A stretch of DNA of 64,000 nucleotides from an uncultured Gammaproteobacteria bacterium. GTDB lineage: Bacteria > Pseudomonadota > Gammaproteobacteria > Pseudomonadales > Pseudohongiellaceae. Position 1 is the first letter of the stretch, and each line of letters opens with the position of its first letter. A program made the position numbers and the translations under genes. Shown here piece after piece: positions 55,618 to 64,000 of the stretch. The notes under the pieces were generated by a model. That model ran no database searches. It saw nothing but the letters and a program-made list of their open reading frames with translations, and was not told the origin of the DNA. The stretch covers positions 1 through 64,000 of the forward strand of contig CALEJT010000028.1 of the NCBI GenBank assembly GCA_937898685.1. The letters run 5' to 3'.

Positions 55618-56574
55618 ATGGAATTCAAGGACTATTACGCAACGCTCGGTGTGGCGCCCGACGCCAGCCCCGACGACATCAAGAAGGCCTACAAGCGGCT
55701 GGCGCGCCGCTACCATCCCGACGTCAGCAAGGAGAAGGACGCCGAGCGCAAGTTCAAGGAAGTCGGCGAAGCCTACGAAGTGCTGCGCGATCCGCAGCGG
55801 CGCGCCGAATACGACAACCTGCGCAAGTACGGCGCGCGTGGCGCTGGCGGTGAGTTCCGTCCGCCGCCGGGCTGGGAATCCACCACCGAGTTCCACAGCG
55901 GCGACGCGGCCGACTTCAGCGAATTCTTCGAAACCCTGTTCGGCCGTGGTGGCTTTGCCCGCGGTTTCGGCGGCCGGCCGGATTTCGCCGTGCGTGGCGA
56001 GGATCTCGAGGCCGAATTGGCGCTGCTGCTCGAAGAGGCTTACAGCGGCACGGAACAGATAATAGAAGTACGCGTCCCCGAACCGGATGAGTTCGGTCGA
56101 CGCCGCCGCAAATCCCGCAAGCTCAAGATCAAGGTCCCGCCCGGCACCACCGACGGCACGGTGTTGCGCATGCGCGGACAGGGCGCGCCGGGCATCGGTG
56201 GCGGAGAGAGCGGCGATCTGCTGGTCAAGGTACGCCTGGCCGAGCATCCGCTCTTCACCGTCGATGGGCGTGACCTTTCGCTCGTGGTACCGGTCCTGCC
56301 CTGGGAAGCGGCACTGGGCGCCAAGGTGACTGTCCCCACTTTGAAGGGGCGCACGAGGGTGAGTGTCCCCGCCGGTAGCCAGAGCGGCCGCCGCCTGCGG
56401 CTGGCGGGGCAGGGACTGCCGGGACAGCCACCGGGTGACTTCTATGTGGTGCTCAAGGTGGTGATGCCGGACAAGGTGTCCGCCAAGGATGAAGAGCTCT
56501 ATAGACAGCTGGCGGCCAACTTCGCCGCGAGCGGCGGCGCCGGTCCGCGCAGCGAATGGGAGGAGCGCGCATGA
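55618..56574 (+). CDS. cbpA: Curved DNA-binding protein CbpA-like DnaJ co-chaperone
   Basis: 318-residue type II J-protein. J domain at 1-70 with HPD in RYHPDVSKEKD, then a Gly/Phe-rich linker (80-130) without the zinc domain of DnaJ, and two C-terminal substrate domains (LKIKVPPGTTDGTVLRMRGQ, 20 residues). It acts with DnaK and, in E. coli, binds DNA in stationary phase. Its stop overlaps the start of cbpM (ATGA), so the modulator is made in step with it. Confidence 0.95.
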   Translation: MEFKDYYATLGVAPDASPDDIKKAYKRLARRYHPDVSKEKDAERKFKEVGEAYEVLRDPQRRAEYDNLRKYGARGAGGEFRPPPGWESTTEFHSGDAADFSEFFETLFGRGGFARGFGGRPDFAVRGEDLEAELALLLEEAYSGTEQIIEVRVPEPDEFGRRRRKSRKLKIKVPPGTTDGTVLRMRGQGAPGIGGGESGDLLVKVRLAEHPLFTVDGRDLSLVVPVLPWEAALGAKVTVPTLKGRTRVSVPAGSQSGRRLRLAGQGLPGQPPGDFYVVLKVVMPDKVSAKDEELYRQLAANFAASGGAGPRSEWEERA

Positions 56575-56894
56575 ACGAACTCAGCGTGGAAAGCCTGGAC
56601 GAGGCCCTCTACAGCCTGGTCGAACTCTGTAGGCGTGCGCATCTCGACGAAAACTTCGTGCTCACCTGCATCGAGCATGGCGTGGTGGAAGTCGCTGGCA
56701 CCACGGTGGAGGAGTGGCGCTTCACCAACCGCGCGCGACTTCAGCTGCAGAAGGCCTGGCGCCTGCATCACGATCTCGAGGTGCAGCCAGCGCTCTTGCC
56801 GCTCGTGTTGGAGCTGCTCGGAGAAGTCGAAACGCTGCGCGAAGAGAACCGTCATCTGCGCTTGCGGCTGCGACATTGGGAAGGTCTCGTGTAA
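56571..56894 (+). CDS. cbpM: Chaperone modulator CbpM
   Basis: 107-residue MerR-like helical protein. In E. coli CbpM binds the J domain of CbpA and blocks its co-chaperone and DNA-binding activity. Features: DEALYSLVELCRRAHLDENF, CIEHGVVEVAG, and a C-terminal helix rich in Leu/Arg (LRLRLRHWEG). The ATG overlaps the cbpA stop. The next gene lies 151 nt away, with no clear terminator in between. Confidence 0.93.
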   Translation: MNELSVESLDEALYSLVELCRRAHLDENFVLTCIEHGVVEVAGTTVEEWRFTNRARLQLQKAWRLHHDLEVQPALLPLVLELLGEVETLREENRHLRLRLRHWEGLV

Positions 56895-57045
56895 GTGCCA
56901 AACCGTTCGGTTCGGTAAGGTGCTTTTGTGCAAACAAAGAGAAAATTTCTTTCACGCAGTCCCCTCACCGTCACGGGCGGATGACCGCCCCACCCACCGC
57001 TAGTATTCTTCGGCGCTCGTTTTATCGACCCAGCGCCGTATTTTC

Positions 57046-59307
57046 ATGACCCTTCGTTTCATACCTCGCGTTCTGGCACTGACCCTGTGCCTGGCTCCGC
57101 TCACTTCCACATTTGCCGCCGACGCGGCCAACATTCATGGTGTCACCGGTGGCAAACAGGTGCAGCTGCGCCGCCTCGATGCCGAGCCGCGCATCGATGG
57201 GGTACTCGACGAAGCCGTGTGGCAGCAGGCCGCGGTGATCACCGACTTCCATCAGATGAACCCGGTGGAATACGGCGAGCCCTCGCAGCGTACCGAGGTG
57301 CGCCTCTTCTACACGGACGACGCGCTCTACGTCGCGGCGCGCATGTATGAAACCGATCCCAGCCTGATCCGAGCGCGCGTCATGCGCCAGAACCAGGGCC
57401 TGCAGAACGACGACACCTTCAACCTGATGATCGATCCCTACTTCGATCGCCGTAGCGGCTATCTCTTCGAGATCAACCCCAATGGCGTGCGTGTCGACGG
57501 CATCTATCAGAACGTGTCGCAGGTGGACCGCAACTGGTCGGGTATCTGGCAGGCCAAGTCCACCATCGACGAGCAGGGTTGGGTCGCCGAGATCCGTATC
57601 CCCTTCCAGACCCTCAGCTTCGATCCGAACAATACCGAGTGGGGCATCAACTTCCGTCGCGCCATTCGCCGCAACAACGAGGAGATCGGCTGGGTCAGCC
57701 GCAACCGCCTGATCAACCCCAGCATCGCGGGGACAGCCACCGGACTCACCGGCCTGCAGCAGGGCCTGGGCCTGGACGTCGTGCCGTATTTCATTGCGCG
57801 GCGGGAAAAGGTGTTCGGCAATCCCAGCACCGAAGAAACCAGCCTCGAACCGCAGCTCGACCTCTTCTACAAGATCACGCCCCAGCTCAACGCGGCCTTG
57901 ACGCTCAACACCGATTTCTCGGCAACGGAAGTCGATGACCGTGTGGTCAACCTCACACGCTTCAACCTGTTCTTCCCCGAGCGGCGTGACTTCTTCACGC
58001 GCGACTCCGACATCTTCCAGTTCGGCCGCATCGGCAACGGTGTGATCTTCGGTCAGGAAGGTAACGAAGCCATCCCCAGCTCGGCGCTGCAGAACGGTCG
58101 TCCGTTCTTCTCGCGCAACATCGGTCTGAGCAGCACGGGCGCGCCGGTGGACATCAACGTCGGCGCCAAACTCAGCGGGCGCGTCGGCGATTGGAACCTC
58201 GGTGCTCTGGTGGTGAATCAGGATGAAGACGAACGCACCGATCTCGATGCGCAGACCGTGTTCGTCGGTCGCGCGGCGCTCAACGTGTTGGATGAATCGC
58301 AGGTCGGCGTGATCGCCACCTCGGGTGATCCGCGCGCGGGTCTGGACAACACCCTGGTCGGCGCCGACTTCCGCTACCGCAACTCGCGTCTGGCGCAGGG
58401 CAGGGTGGTCGAAGGAGAAGTGTGGTACCAGCAGTCGGACAGCGAAAACCTGAAAGGCGACGACGCGGCTTGGGGCTTCGGTGTGGCGGCACCCAACACC
58501 AACGGCTGGCGTGGCGGCTACAGCTACAAGCGCATCGAGGAAAACTTCAACCCGGCGCTCGGTTTCGTCAACCAGCGCAACATCGAAGATCATGCGCTCG
58601 ACGGCGGCTATCGTCACTTCTTCGCGCCGGGCGGAACGGTGCGATCGGTGTATGCGGGCTTCGATGGTTATCGCAACAGCAACCTCGAAACCGGCGAGCT
58701 CATTTCGCAGATCGTCGATCTGCGCATGAATGCCAACAACAATACGAACGATACGGTCTCGGCTTCGGTGGTGCGCCAGCGCGAAGTGCTGACACGGCCC
58801 TTCGTCATCTATCGCACGCCGGACAACAGCCGACAGGTGGTGATTCCGGTCGGCGACTACGAGTTCACGCGGCAGACTGCGGGCATTTCCTTCGGTGGTC
58901 AGCGTGTGCTCTCGGGCAGCATCAACATCAGCATCGGTGACTACTACGACGGCGAAAGCTTCGAGCGCCGCGTCAGCGCCACCTGGCAGCCGATACCCGG
59001 CTACAGCTTCACGCTCAGCTACACCGAGAACGAGATCGAGCTGCCCTACGGCAACTTCACCGTGCGTCAGCCTTCGTTCAGTTCACTCATCAACTTCACG
59101 CCGGACCTCACCTGGTCCAACCGCATCCAGTACGACAACGTCTCCGAAGTCATCGGCATCAACAGTCGTCTGTATTGGATTCCCGAACCGGGCCGCGAGG
59201 CCTACATCGTGCTCAACTGGGGCATGCTCGACATCGACAAGGACAACGAGTTCCACTCCACCAACAATGACCTGACGGTGAAATATAACTACACCTTCCG
59301 GTTCTAG
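57046..59307 (+). CDS. DUF5916 outer-membrane protein with CBM9-like N-terminal domain (copy A)
   Basis: 753-residue exported protein. Signal peptide at 1-24 (ALTLCLAPLTSTFAA). An N-terminal carbohydrate-binding family 9-like domain (about 35-215) has IDGVLDEAVWQQA and FLIEINPNG-type blocks (LFEINPNGVRVDG). A DUF5916 region follows with NLTRFNLFFPERRDFFTRDS and a predicted beta-barrel ending in Phe (KYNYTFRF). Ligand and role are unknown. The family is common in bacteria that digest polymers or peptides. A second copy follows directly, so this is a tandem duplication. Confidence 0.85.
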   Translation: MTLRFIPRVLALTLCLAPLTSTFAADAANIHGVTGGKQVQLRRLDAEPRIDGVLDEAVWQQAAVITDFHQMNPVEYGEPSQRTEVRLFYTDDALYVAARMYETDPSLIRARVMRQNQGLQNDDTFNLMIDPYFDRRSGYLFEINPNGVRVDGIYQNVSQVDRNWSGIWQAKSTIDEQGWVAEIRIPFQTLSFDPNNTEWGINFRRAIRRNNEEIGWVSRNRLINPSIAGTATGLTGLQQGLGLDVVPYFIARREKVFGNPSTEETSLEPQLDLFYKITPQLNAALTLNTDFSATEVDDRVVNLTRFNLFFPERRDFFTRDSDIFQFGRIGNGVIFGQEGNEAIPSSALQNGRPFFSRNIGLSSTGAPVDINVGAKLSGRVGDWNLGALVVNQDEDERTDLDAQTVFVGRAALNVLDESQVGVIATSGDPRAGLDNTLVGADFRYRNSRLAQGRVVEGEVWYQQSDSENLKGDDAAWGFGVAAPNTNGWRGGYSYKRIEENFNPALGFVNQRNIEDHALDGGYRHFFAPGGTVRSVYAGFDGYRNSNLETGELISQIVDLRMNANNNTNDTVSASVVRQREVLTRPFVIYRTPDNSRQVVIPVGDYEFTRQTAGISFGGQRVLSGSINISIGDYYDGESFERRVSATWQPIPGYSFTLSYTENEIELPYGNFTVRQPSFSSLINFTPDLTWSNRIQYDNVSEVIGINSRLYWIPEPGREAYIVLNWGMLDIDKDNEFHSTNNDLTVKYNYTFRF

Positions 59308-59411
59308 TGTCCTGGCTGGGGATACACGTAGAATTCGGAACCCCGTTAAAAGCAAGCGGAGGCGCACGACGCTCCCGCAGGTCGTTCAATTCAGAGGGAG
59401 CGTTGTTTGCG

Positions 59412-61613
59412 ATGAAGTTTCGTGTTCGTAGCCTTGTGTGGGCCGTTGGTCTCGTGGCCGCAGGAGCCCAAGCCCAGGAGCCATCCCTGGTGCGCAGCAA
59501 GGAGGTGCGGGCGGTAAGAGTGGATACCGCACCAGTGATCGACGGTGTGCTCGACGAAGCCGTCTGGCAGCAGGCCGAACCCATCACCGACTTCCACCAG
59601 ACCCGTCCCGGTGACGGCACCGAGCCTTCCGAACCCACGATCGTCTACGTCATCTATACCGAGGACGCACTCTACGTCGGCGCCATCATGCACGATCGCG
59701 AGCCGCATCTGATCGCGGCACCCACGATTCGGCATGGTCAGGGGCTGGGGCCGGATGATCGTTTGGTGCTGATCCTCGATCCCTTCAACACGCGCCGCAC
59801 CGGTTATCGCTTCGAGACCAACCTCAACTCGGTGCGTCACGACGCGCTCTATCAGAACATCAGCTCCTTCTCCGCGGACTGGAGCACCATCTGGGACGTC
59901 AAGTCGACGCGCTTCGACAACGGCTGGATCGCCGAGATCGAGATTCCCTTCAAGTCCTTGCCCTTCGATCCGCGCACCGAATCCTGGGGCTTCAACTTCG
60001 GTCGTGGTATTCGTCGTAAAGGCGAAGAAATGGCGTGGGTGTCCTACAACCGCAGCTACAACCCCAGCATCGCGGGGACACTCACCGGCATGCGCGGCAT
60101 GAACCAGGGCGTGGGTCTCGATGTGGTGCCTTCGTTCTCCGTCACGCAGCGCCGTGACTACGTCACCGGCACCGAGTCCTTCGAAGAACAACCTTCGCTC
60201 GACGCCTTCTATCGCCTGACGCCCTCGCTCAACGCGGCAGTCACTATCAACACCGACTTTTCTGCCACCGAAGTCGACAACCGGCAGGTGAACCTCACGC
60301 GCTTCAACCTGTTCTTTCCGGAAAAACGAGACTTCTTCCTCAACGACTCGGACCTTTTCCAGTTCGGTGGCATCGGCAACGGCACGGGTGGCAACCAGGC
60401 GCTCGACCAGAACGCCCGTCCCTACTTCTCACGCAAGATCGGCTTGAGCGCCACCGGTGCACCGGTGGACATCGAGTACGGTGGTCGCATCAGTGGTCGT
60501 GTGGGACGTTGGAACATCGGCACGCTGGCGATTCGCCAGGGGGAACTCGGTACGCTCGATCCCACCACGTTGTTCGTGACGCGCGTTTCCGCCAACGTAT
60601 TGGCCGAGTCCAACGTGGGCTTCGTCTACACCAACGGCGACCCCGCCAGCAACCGCGACAACCAAGTGCTCGGTGTCGACTTTCGCTACCTGAATACGCG
60701 TCTCGGCAACGGCCTGCAGCTCGAAGGCGATGCCTGGTACCAGCAATCCGACACGCCCGGCCTCGATGGTGATGACGCGGCATACGGTTTCGGCATTCGC
60801 GTGCCGAGCAACACGGGCTTGCGTGGCCGCATCAACTTCAAGGAAGTGCAGCGCAACTTCAACCCGGCGATGGGCTACATCAATCGCAGCGACATTCGCG
60901 ATTACTCGGGTGACATCGGTTACACGCACTTCTTCGATGGTGGGCCTTTCCAAAGCATCTTCTTCGGTGTGAACGGGCAGCGCGTCACCGACCTACCGAC
61001 CGGTGATCTGCAGAGCCAGGAAGTGGAATGGAATCTCTTCGAGATTTCCGCCACCACGCGCGACTATCTCGGCATGGATTATCAGCGCAACCGCGAAGTG
61101 GTGATCGATCCCTTCCGCGTGTATTCCGAACCTTCGCGCGACGTGATCATCGGCCCCGGCGATTACAGCTTCGATGAATGGCGCATCTTCTACGGCACCG
61201 GTGATCAGCGCATGTTCTCGATCAACGGTGACGTGAAGAAGGGTGAGTTCTACGACGGCGACAGCAAGGGCTATTCGGTGGGCGTCAATTGGAACCAGTC
61301 GCGCTTCTTCCGTCTGACGATGAACTACAACCTCACCGACATCAGCCTGCCGCAGGGTGAATTCGAAACGCGCCTGGTCAGTGTGAACTCGCAGGTAGCC
61401 TTCAACAGTCAGTGGTTCTGGGTGACACTGGTGCAGTACGACAACGTCTCCGAACTCCTCGGCATCAACACGCGTGTGCAGTGGATTCCGAAGGCAGGGC
61501 AGGAAGGCTTCATCGTGCTCAACTACGGTCTGCAGGATTTCGACAAGGACAACACGTTCAAATCGCTCAACGCCGATCTCAGCGTAAAATTCAAATACAC
61601 CTTCCGCTTCTGA
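59412..61613 (+). CDS. DUF5916 outer-membrane protein with CBM9-like N-terminal domain (copy B)
   Basis: 733-residue paralogue of the preceding gene with the same plan: signal peptide (residues 1-20, AVGLVAAGAQAQ), CBM9-like domain starting IDGVLDEAVWQQAEPITDFH (20 residues, almost the same as copy A), the NLTRFNLFFPEKRDFFLNDS block and a terminal KYTFRF. The two differ widely in the barrel middle, so the duplication is old. ATG 59412 follows GAGGGAG at about 12 nt. The open frame upstream to the end of copy A has no signal peptide and is rejected. Confidence 0.85.
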   Translation: MKFRVRSLVWAVGLVAAGAQAQEPSLVRSKEVRAVRVDTAPVIDGVLDEAVWQQAEPITDFHQTRPGDGTEPSEPTIVYVIYTEDALYVGAIMHDREPHLIAAPTIRHGQGLGPDDRLVLILDPFNTRRTGYRFETNLNSVRHDALYQNISSFSADWSTIWDVKSTRFDNGWIAEIEIPFKSLPFDPRTESWGFNFGRGIRRKGEEMAWVSYNRSYNPSIAGTLTGMRGMNQGVGLDVVPSFSVTQRRDYVTGTESFEEQPSLDAFYRLTPSLNAAVTINTDFSATEVDNRQVNLTRFNLFFPEKRDFFLNDSDLFQFGGIGNGTGGNQALDQNARPYFSRKIGLSATGAPVDIEYGGRISGRVGRWNIGTLAIRQGELGTLDPTTLFVTRVSANVLAESNVGFVYTNGDPASNRDNQVLGVDFRYLNTRLGNGLQLEGDAWYQQSDTPGLDGDDAAYGFGIRVPSNTGLRGRINFKEVQRNFNPAMGYINRSDIRDYSGDIGYTHFFDGGPFQSIFFGVNGQRVTDLPTGDLQSQEVEWNLFEISATTRDYLGMDYQRNREVVIDPFRVYSEPSRDVIIGPGDYSFDEWRIFYGTGDQRMFSINGDVKKGEFYDGDSKGYSVGVNWNQSRFFRLTMNYNLTDISLPQGEFETRLVSVNSQVAFNSQWFWVTLVQYDNVSELLGINTRVQWIPKAGQEGFIVLNYGLQDFDKDNTFKSLNADLSVKFKYTFRF

Positions 61614-61633
61614 GCGTCTCAGAGGAATTAGCA

Positions 61634-62179
61634 GTGGCGCTTGGCTCCACCATGTACGTATTCAGCGTCGCACTCGCCGACACCGACCGCGGCGTGTTCG
61701 AAACGCTGGAAATCCGCGCAGCACAACATCCGTCCGAAGCGGCGGATTACTTGCTCACTCGTGTGCTCGCCTATTGTCTCGAATATCGTGAAGGCATCGC
61801 CTTTTCCAAGGGCGGTGTCTCTGATCGCGACGAACCGACGCTGTTCGCGCGCGATCTCACCGGCGCACTGCAGCTCTGGGTGGAGATTGGCGTGCCGGCA
61901 CCGGAGCGATTACATCAAGCGATGAAGGCGGCACCCGATGTTGCGCTCTATTGCCACAAGGACGAACAGCAATTGCGGCTCAGACTCAAGGGCGCAACGA
62001 TTCATCGCGCCGAAGACTTGCGCGCCTATCTCGTGCCGCGCAATCTGCTCGACACCTTGCTCGCGCATCTCGATCGCCGCATGTCCTTCGCGCTCACGGT
62101 GTCCGAAGGCCATCTCTATTGCAGTGTGGGCGACGACAACGTCGACTGCGTGCTGGAACGCTTTCCGCTAGCGGAATGA
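61634..62179 (+). CDS. yaeQ: YaeQ family protein
   Basis: 181-residue protein, the same length as E. coli YaeQ, with a PD-(D/E)XK nuclease-like fold in this family. Conserved text includes LTRVLAYCLEYREGIAFSKG (20 residues) and ERLHQA. AGAGGA lies 7 nt before GTG 61634. YaeQ compensates for loss of RfaH in E. coli. Its activity is not established. Confidence 0.93.
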   Translation: MALGSTMYVFSVALADTDRGVFETLEIRAAQHPSEAADYLLTRVLAYCLEYREGIAFSKGGVSDRDEPTLFARDLTGALQLWVEIGVPAPERLHQAMKAAPDVALYCHKDEQQLRLRLKGATIHRAEDLRAYLVPRNLLDTLLAHLDRRMSFALTVSEGHLYCSVGDDNVDCVLERFPLAE

Positions 62180-62281
62180 ATGCGACGCCCTGGACAGGAC
62201 GTCCCACCCTCCCCACAATCCCCATTCATCGCTCTGGCAACAGATGCTGCTCACCACACGGGAATTCCCGGGAGGACTGCA

Positions 62282-64000
62282 ATGACGCCTCAGGTCCCAT
62301 TCTTTCGCACCTTGCTGCTCGCGGCTGCCATTGGCCTTGCCGCCTGCGGCGAAACGCCGGCACCGAATGAAAACGTCTCCACTTCCGCTGCGCCACCTAC
62401 CGCGGCGACGACGACAGTCGATACGCAAGCCGAAACCCAGCGGATCAATCAGTGGTTCGAAGAGAAGAACGAAGAGCGCCTGCGCTTCAATCCCCTCGAA
62501 CTGACCTCGCTCGGGCGCAAGGAACTCTACGACCAGATTCCCGATTTGAGCGAAGCCGGCGAGGACGCCTATCTGGAGTGGTTCGCCGGTACCGTCGAAG
62601 AACTGCAACGCGAGTTCGATTACGACGCGCTCGACTTCGAAGCGCAGACCTCCTACGACCTCTGGATCTACACCTACGAGATGGAGCGCGACCGCTCGCG
62701 CTTCCGCCGGCAGAACTATTACCTGACACAGATGTCCGGCGCGCATACGGACCTGCCGACGGCGCTCATCAGTCTGCACGTGGTGGACACGGTCGATGAT
62801 CTGCGTGCCTACATCAGTCGTATCGAAGGCACGGCACGCGGCGTACGGCAGACCTTGGTGCGCGTACAGGACAGCGCGGCTTTCGGCGTACGGGCACCGC
62901 GTTTCGCCTACGAGGCGGTAATCGACGAATCGAGCAAGTTGATCAGCGGGCGTCCCTTCAATGCCGATGCGGAGGTGGACGCGCCACTCTACACTGATGC
63001 CAAGGCCAAACTCGCGGCCCTGCAGGAACAAGGCCTGGTCACGGATGAGGAAGCGGCGGAATTGCTGGCCGCCGTCGAACGGGCCTTGCTCGATCATTTC
63101 GAACCCGCCTATCGCGAGCTCATTACCTGGTTCGAGCAAGACATAGAGAATGCTCCTACCGATACCATCGGCGCGGCGGAATTGCCGGACGGTGTCGCGT
63201 ACTACGCGATGGCGCTGCGCGACTCCACCACCTTGCCGCTGACGCCAGAGGAAGTGCATGCAACGGGTCTGGCCGAAGTGGAGCGCATCCGAGCCGAGAT
63301 GCAGGCGCTCAAGGACAGCCTCGGCTTCGATGGTGATCTGCAGGCCTTCAATGAATTCCTCACCACGGACGATCGCTTCTTCTATCCCAATACCGACGAA
63401 GGACGTCAGGCCTATCTCGATGATGCCACGGCCTACATCGATCGCATTCGCGAGTTGTTGCCGCAGTACTTCGGCATCCTGCCCAAGGCACCGCTCGTGG
63501 TGAAACGTGTCGAACCCTTCCGTGAACAGGATGGCGCGGCGCAGCACTACATGCAGGGCAGTGTCGACGGCAGCAGGCCCGGCATCTATTACGTGCATCT
63601 ATCCGACACACGCTCGATGCCGAAGACCGAAATGGAGGCCGTCGCTTATCACGAAGGCATTCCCGGCCATCACATGCAGATCTCCATCGCGCAGGAAAAT
63701 ACCAGCCTGCCGAGTTTCCGCGGCCAATTCTTCTACGGCGCCTACGTGGAAGGCTGGGCGCTCTACGCCGAGCAACTCGCCGCCGAGATGGGCGCGTATG
63801 AAGATCCCTATCTGCGTTACGGGCAACTCACCAGCGAGATGTGGCGTGCGGTACGACTCGTGGTCGACACCGGCATGCATGCGATGAACTGGAGTGAACA
63901 GGAGGCCATCGACTACTTCGCTGCCAATGCCACGACACCATTGGCAGCCATTCGTTCCGAAATCCGTCGTTATCTCGTGTGGCCGGGGCAGGCGACTTCC
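62282..64000 (+). CDS. DUF885 family lipoprotein metallohydrolase, 3' end cut by window
   Basis: The first 573 codons are in the window with no stop. A signal peptide with lipobox GLAAC (Cys22) predicts an outer-membrane or periplasmic lipoprotein, followed by a Thr/Ala-rich linker. The DUF885 zinc motif HEGIPGHH lies at 457-464 (AYHEGIPGHHMQ). This family resembles M32/M3-type gluzincins and likely cleaves peptides or related amides. GGGAGG precedes the ATG by 6 nt. The missing C-terminus is expected to be short, since most DUF885 proteins have about 580-620 residues. Confidence 0.88.
   Translation, partial: MTPQVPFFRTLLLAAAIGLAACGETPAPNENVSTSAAPPTAATTTVDTQAETQRINQWFEEKNEERLRFNPLELTSLGRKELYDQIPDLSEAGEDAYLEWFAGTVEELQREFDYDALDFEAQTSYDLWIYTYEMERDRSRFRRQNYYLTQMSGAHTDLPTALISLHVVDTVDDLRAYISRIEGTARGVRQTLVRVQDSAAFGVRAPRFAYEAVIDESSKLISGRPFNADAEVDAPLYTDAKAKLAALQEQGLVTDEEAAELLAAVERALLDHFEPAYRELITWFEQDIENAPTDTIGAAELPDGVAYYAMALRDSTTLPLTPEEVHATGLAEVERIRAEMQALKDSLGFDGDLQAFNEFLTTDDRFFYPNTDEGRQAYLDDATAYIDRIRELLPQYFGILPKAPLVVKRVEPFREQDGAAQHYMQGSVDGSRPGIYYVHLSDTRSMPKTEMEAVAYHEGIPGHHMQISIAQENTSLPSFRGQFFYGAYVEGWALYAEQLAAEMGAYEDPYLRYGQLTSEMWRAVRLVVDTGMHAMNWSEQEAIDYFAANATTPLAAIRSEIRRYLVWPGQATS

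Noticed and set aside
59307..59411. N-terminal extension of DUF5916 copy B starting at GTG 59307
   Set aside because: It would begin on the last base of the preceding stop codon, has no signal peptide, and would place the true signal sequence internally.

Overview
The window is about 64 kb of a GC-rich gammaproteobacterial chromosome. Several gene orders point to this class: smpB/ratA-rnfH/bamE-fur/recN-grpE-dnaK-dnaJ-dapB-carAB-greA, then ftsH-folP-glmM-tpiA-secG-tRNA-Leu-tRNA-fMet-rimP-nusA-infB-rbfA-truB-rpsO-pnp, then hemL/hemJ-argC-(DUF6776)-bactofilin-erpA/anmK-M23 peptidase-tyrS, the last close to the Pseudomonas order. A tmRNA with the tag ANDETYALAA lies at the left edge. Genus cannot be fixed from sequence alone. 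The secreted cytochrome/DUF1552/DUF5916/DUF885 genes suggest a free-living aerobic heterotroph.

Layout. 1-339: tmRNA, cut by the window edge. 480-9424: accessory block of exported proteins between ssrA and smpB. It holds a DUF6152 protein, a DsbA-like CPVC thioredoxin-fold protein and a companion secreted protein on the minus strand; a tightly packed plus-strand trio (periplasmic ankyrin protein, DUF1592-type cytochrome, DUF1552 Tat protein); and a minus-strand di-heme cytochrome. 9662-18588: smpB, ratA-rnfH, bamE and fur with overlapping divergent promoters, recN, and the heat-shock cluster grpE-dnaK-dnaJ with sigma32 promoters, then dapB. 18589-24347: carAB behind a leader with a 20-codon ORF and an intrinsic terminator, greA, yhbY. 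rlmE, which usually sits between yhbY and ftsH, is absent. 24773-40945: one long housekeeping run from ftsH to pnp, including two tRNA genes and one unrecognised membrane-anchored protein gene between truB and rpsO.

40946-45627: an iron-acquisition unit. An octamer tandem repeat and a strong Fur box precede a Fiu-type catecholate siderophore receptor, PiuC hydroxylase and an overlapping FMN-dependent 2-hydroxy-acid oxidase. 45673-56894: adenosine kinase, hemL and hemJ (minus strand), argC and envelope genes, erpA behind an IscR type-1-like site, M23 peptidase-anmK (overlapping), tyrS, and cbpA-cbpM (overlapping). 57046-64000: two tandem DUF5916 outer-membrane proteins, YaeQ, and a DUF885 lipoprotein metallohydrolase cut by the right edge.

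Most of the window is conventional core genome. The best candidates for little-described biology are the ankyrin/DUF1592/DUF1552 export module, the PiuC-linked FMN oxidase, the tandem DUF5916 pair, and the carAB leader.
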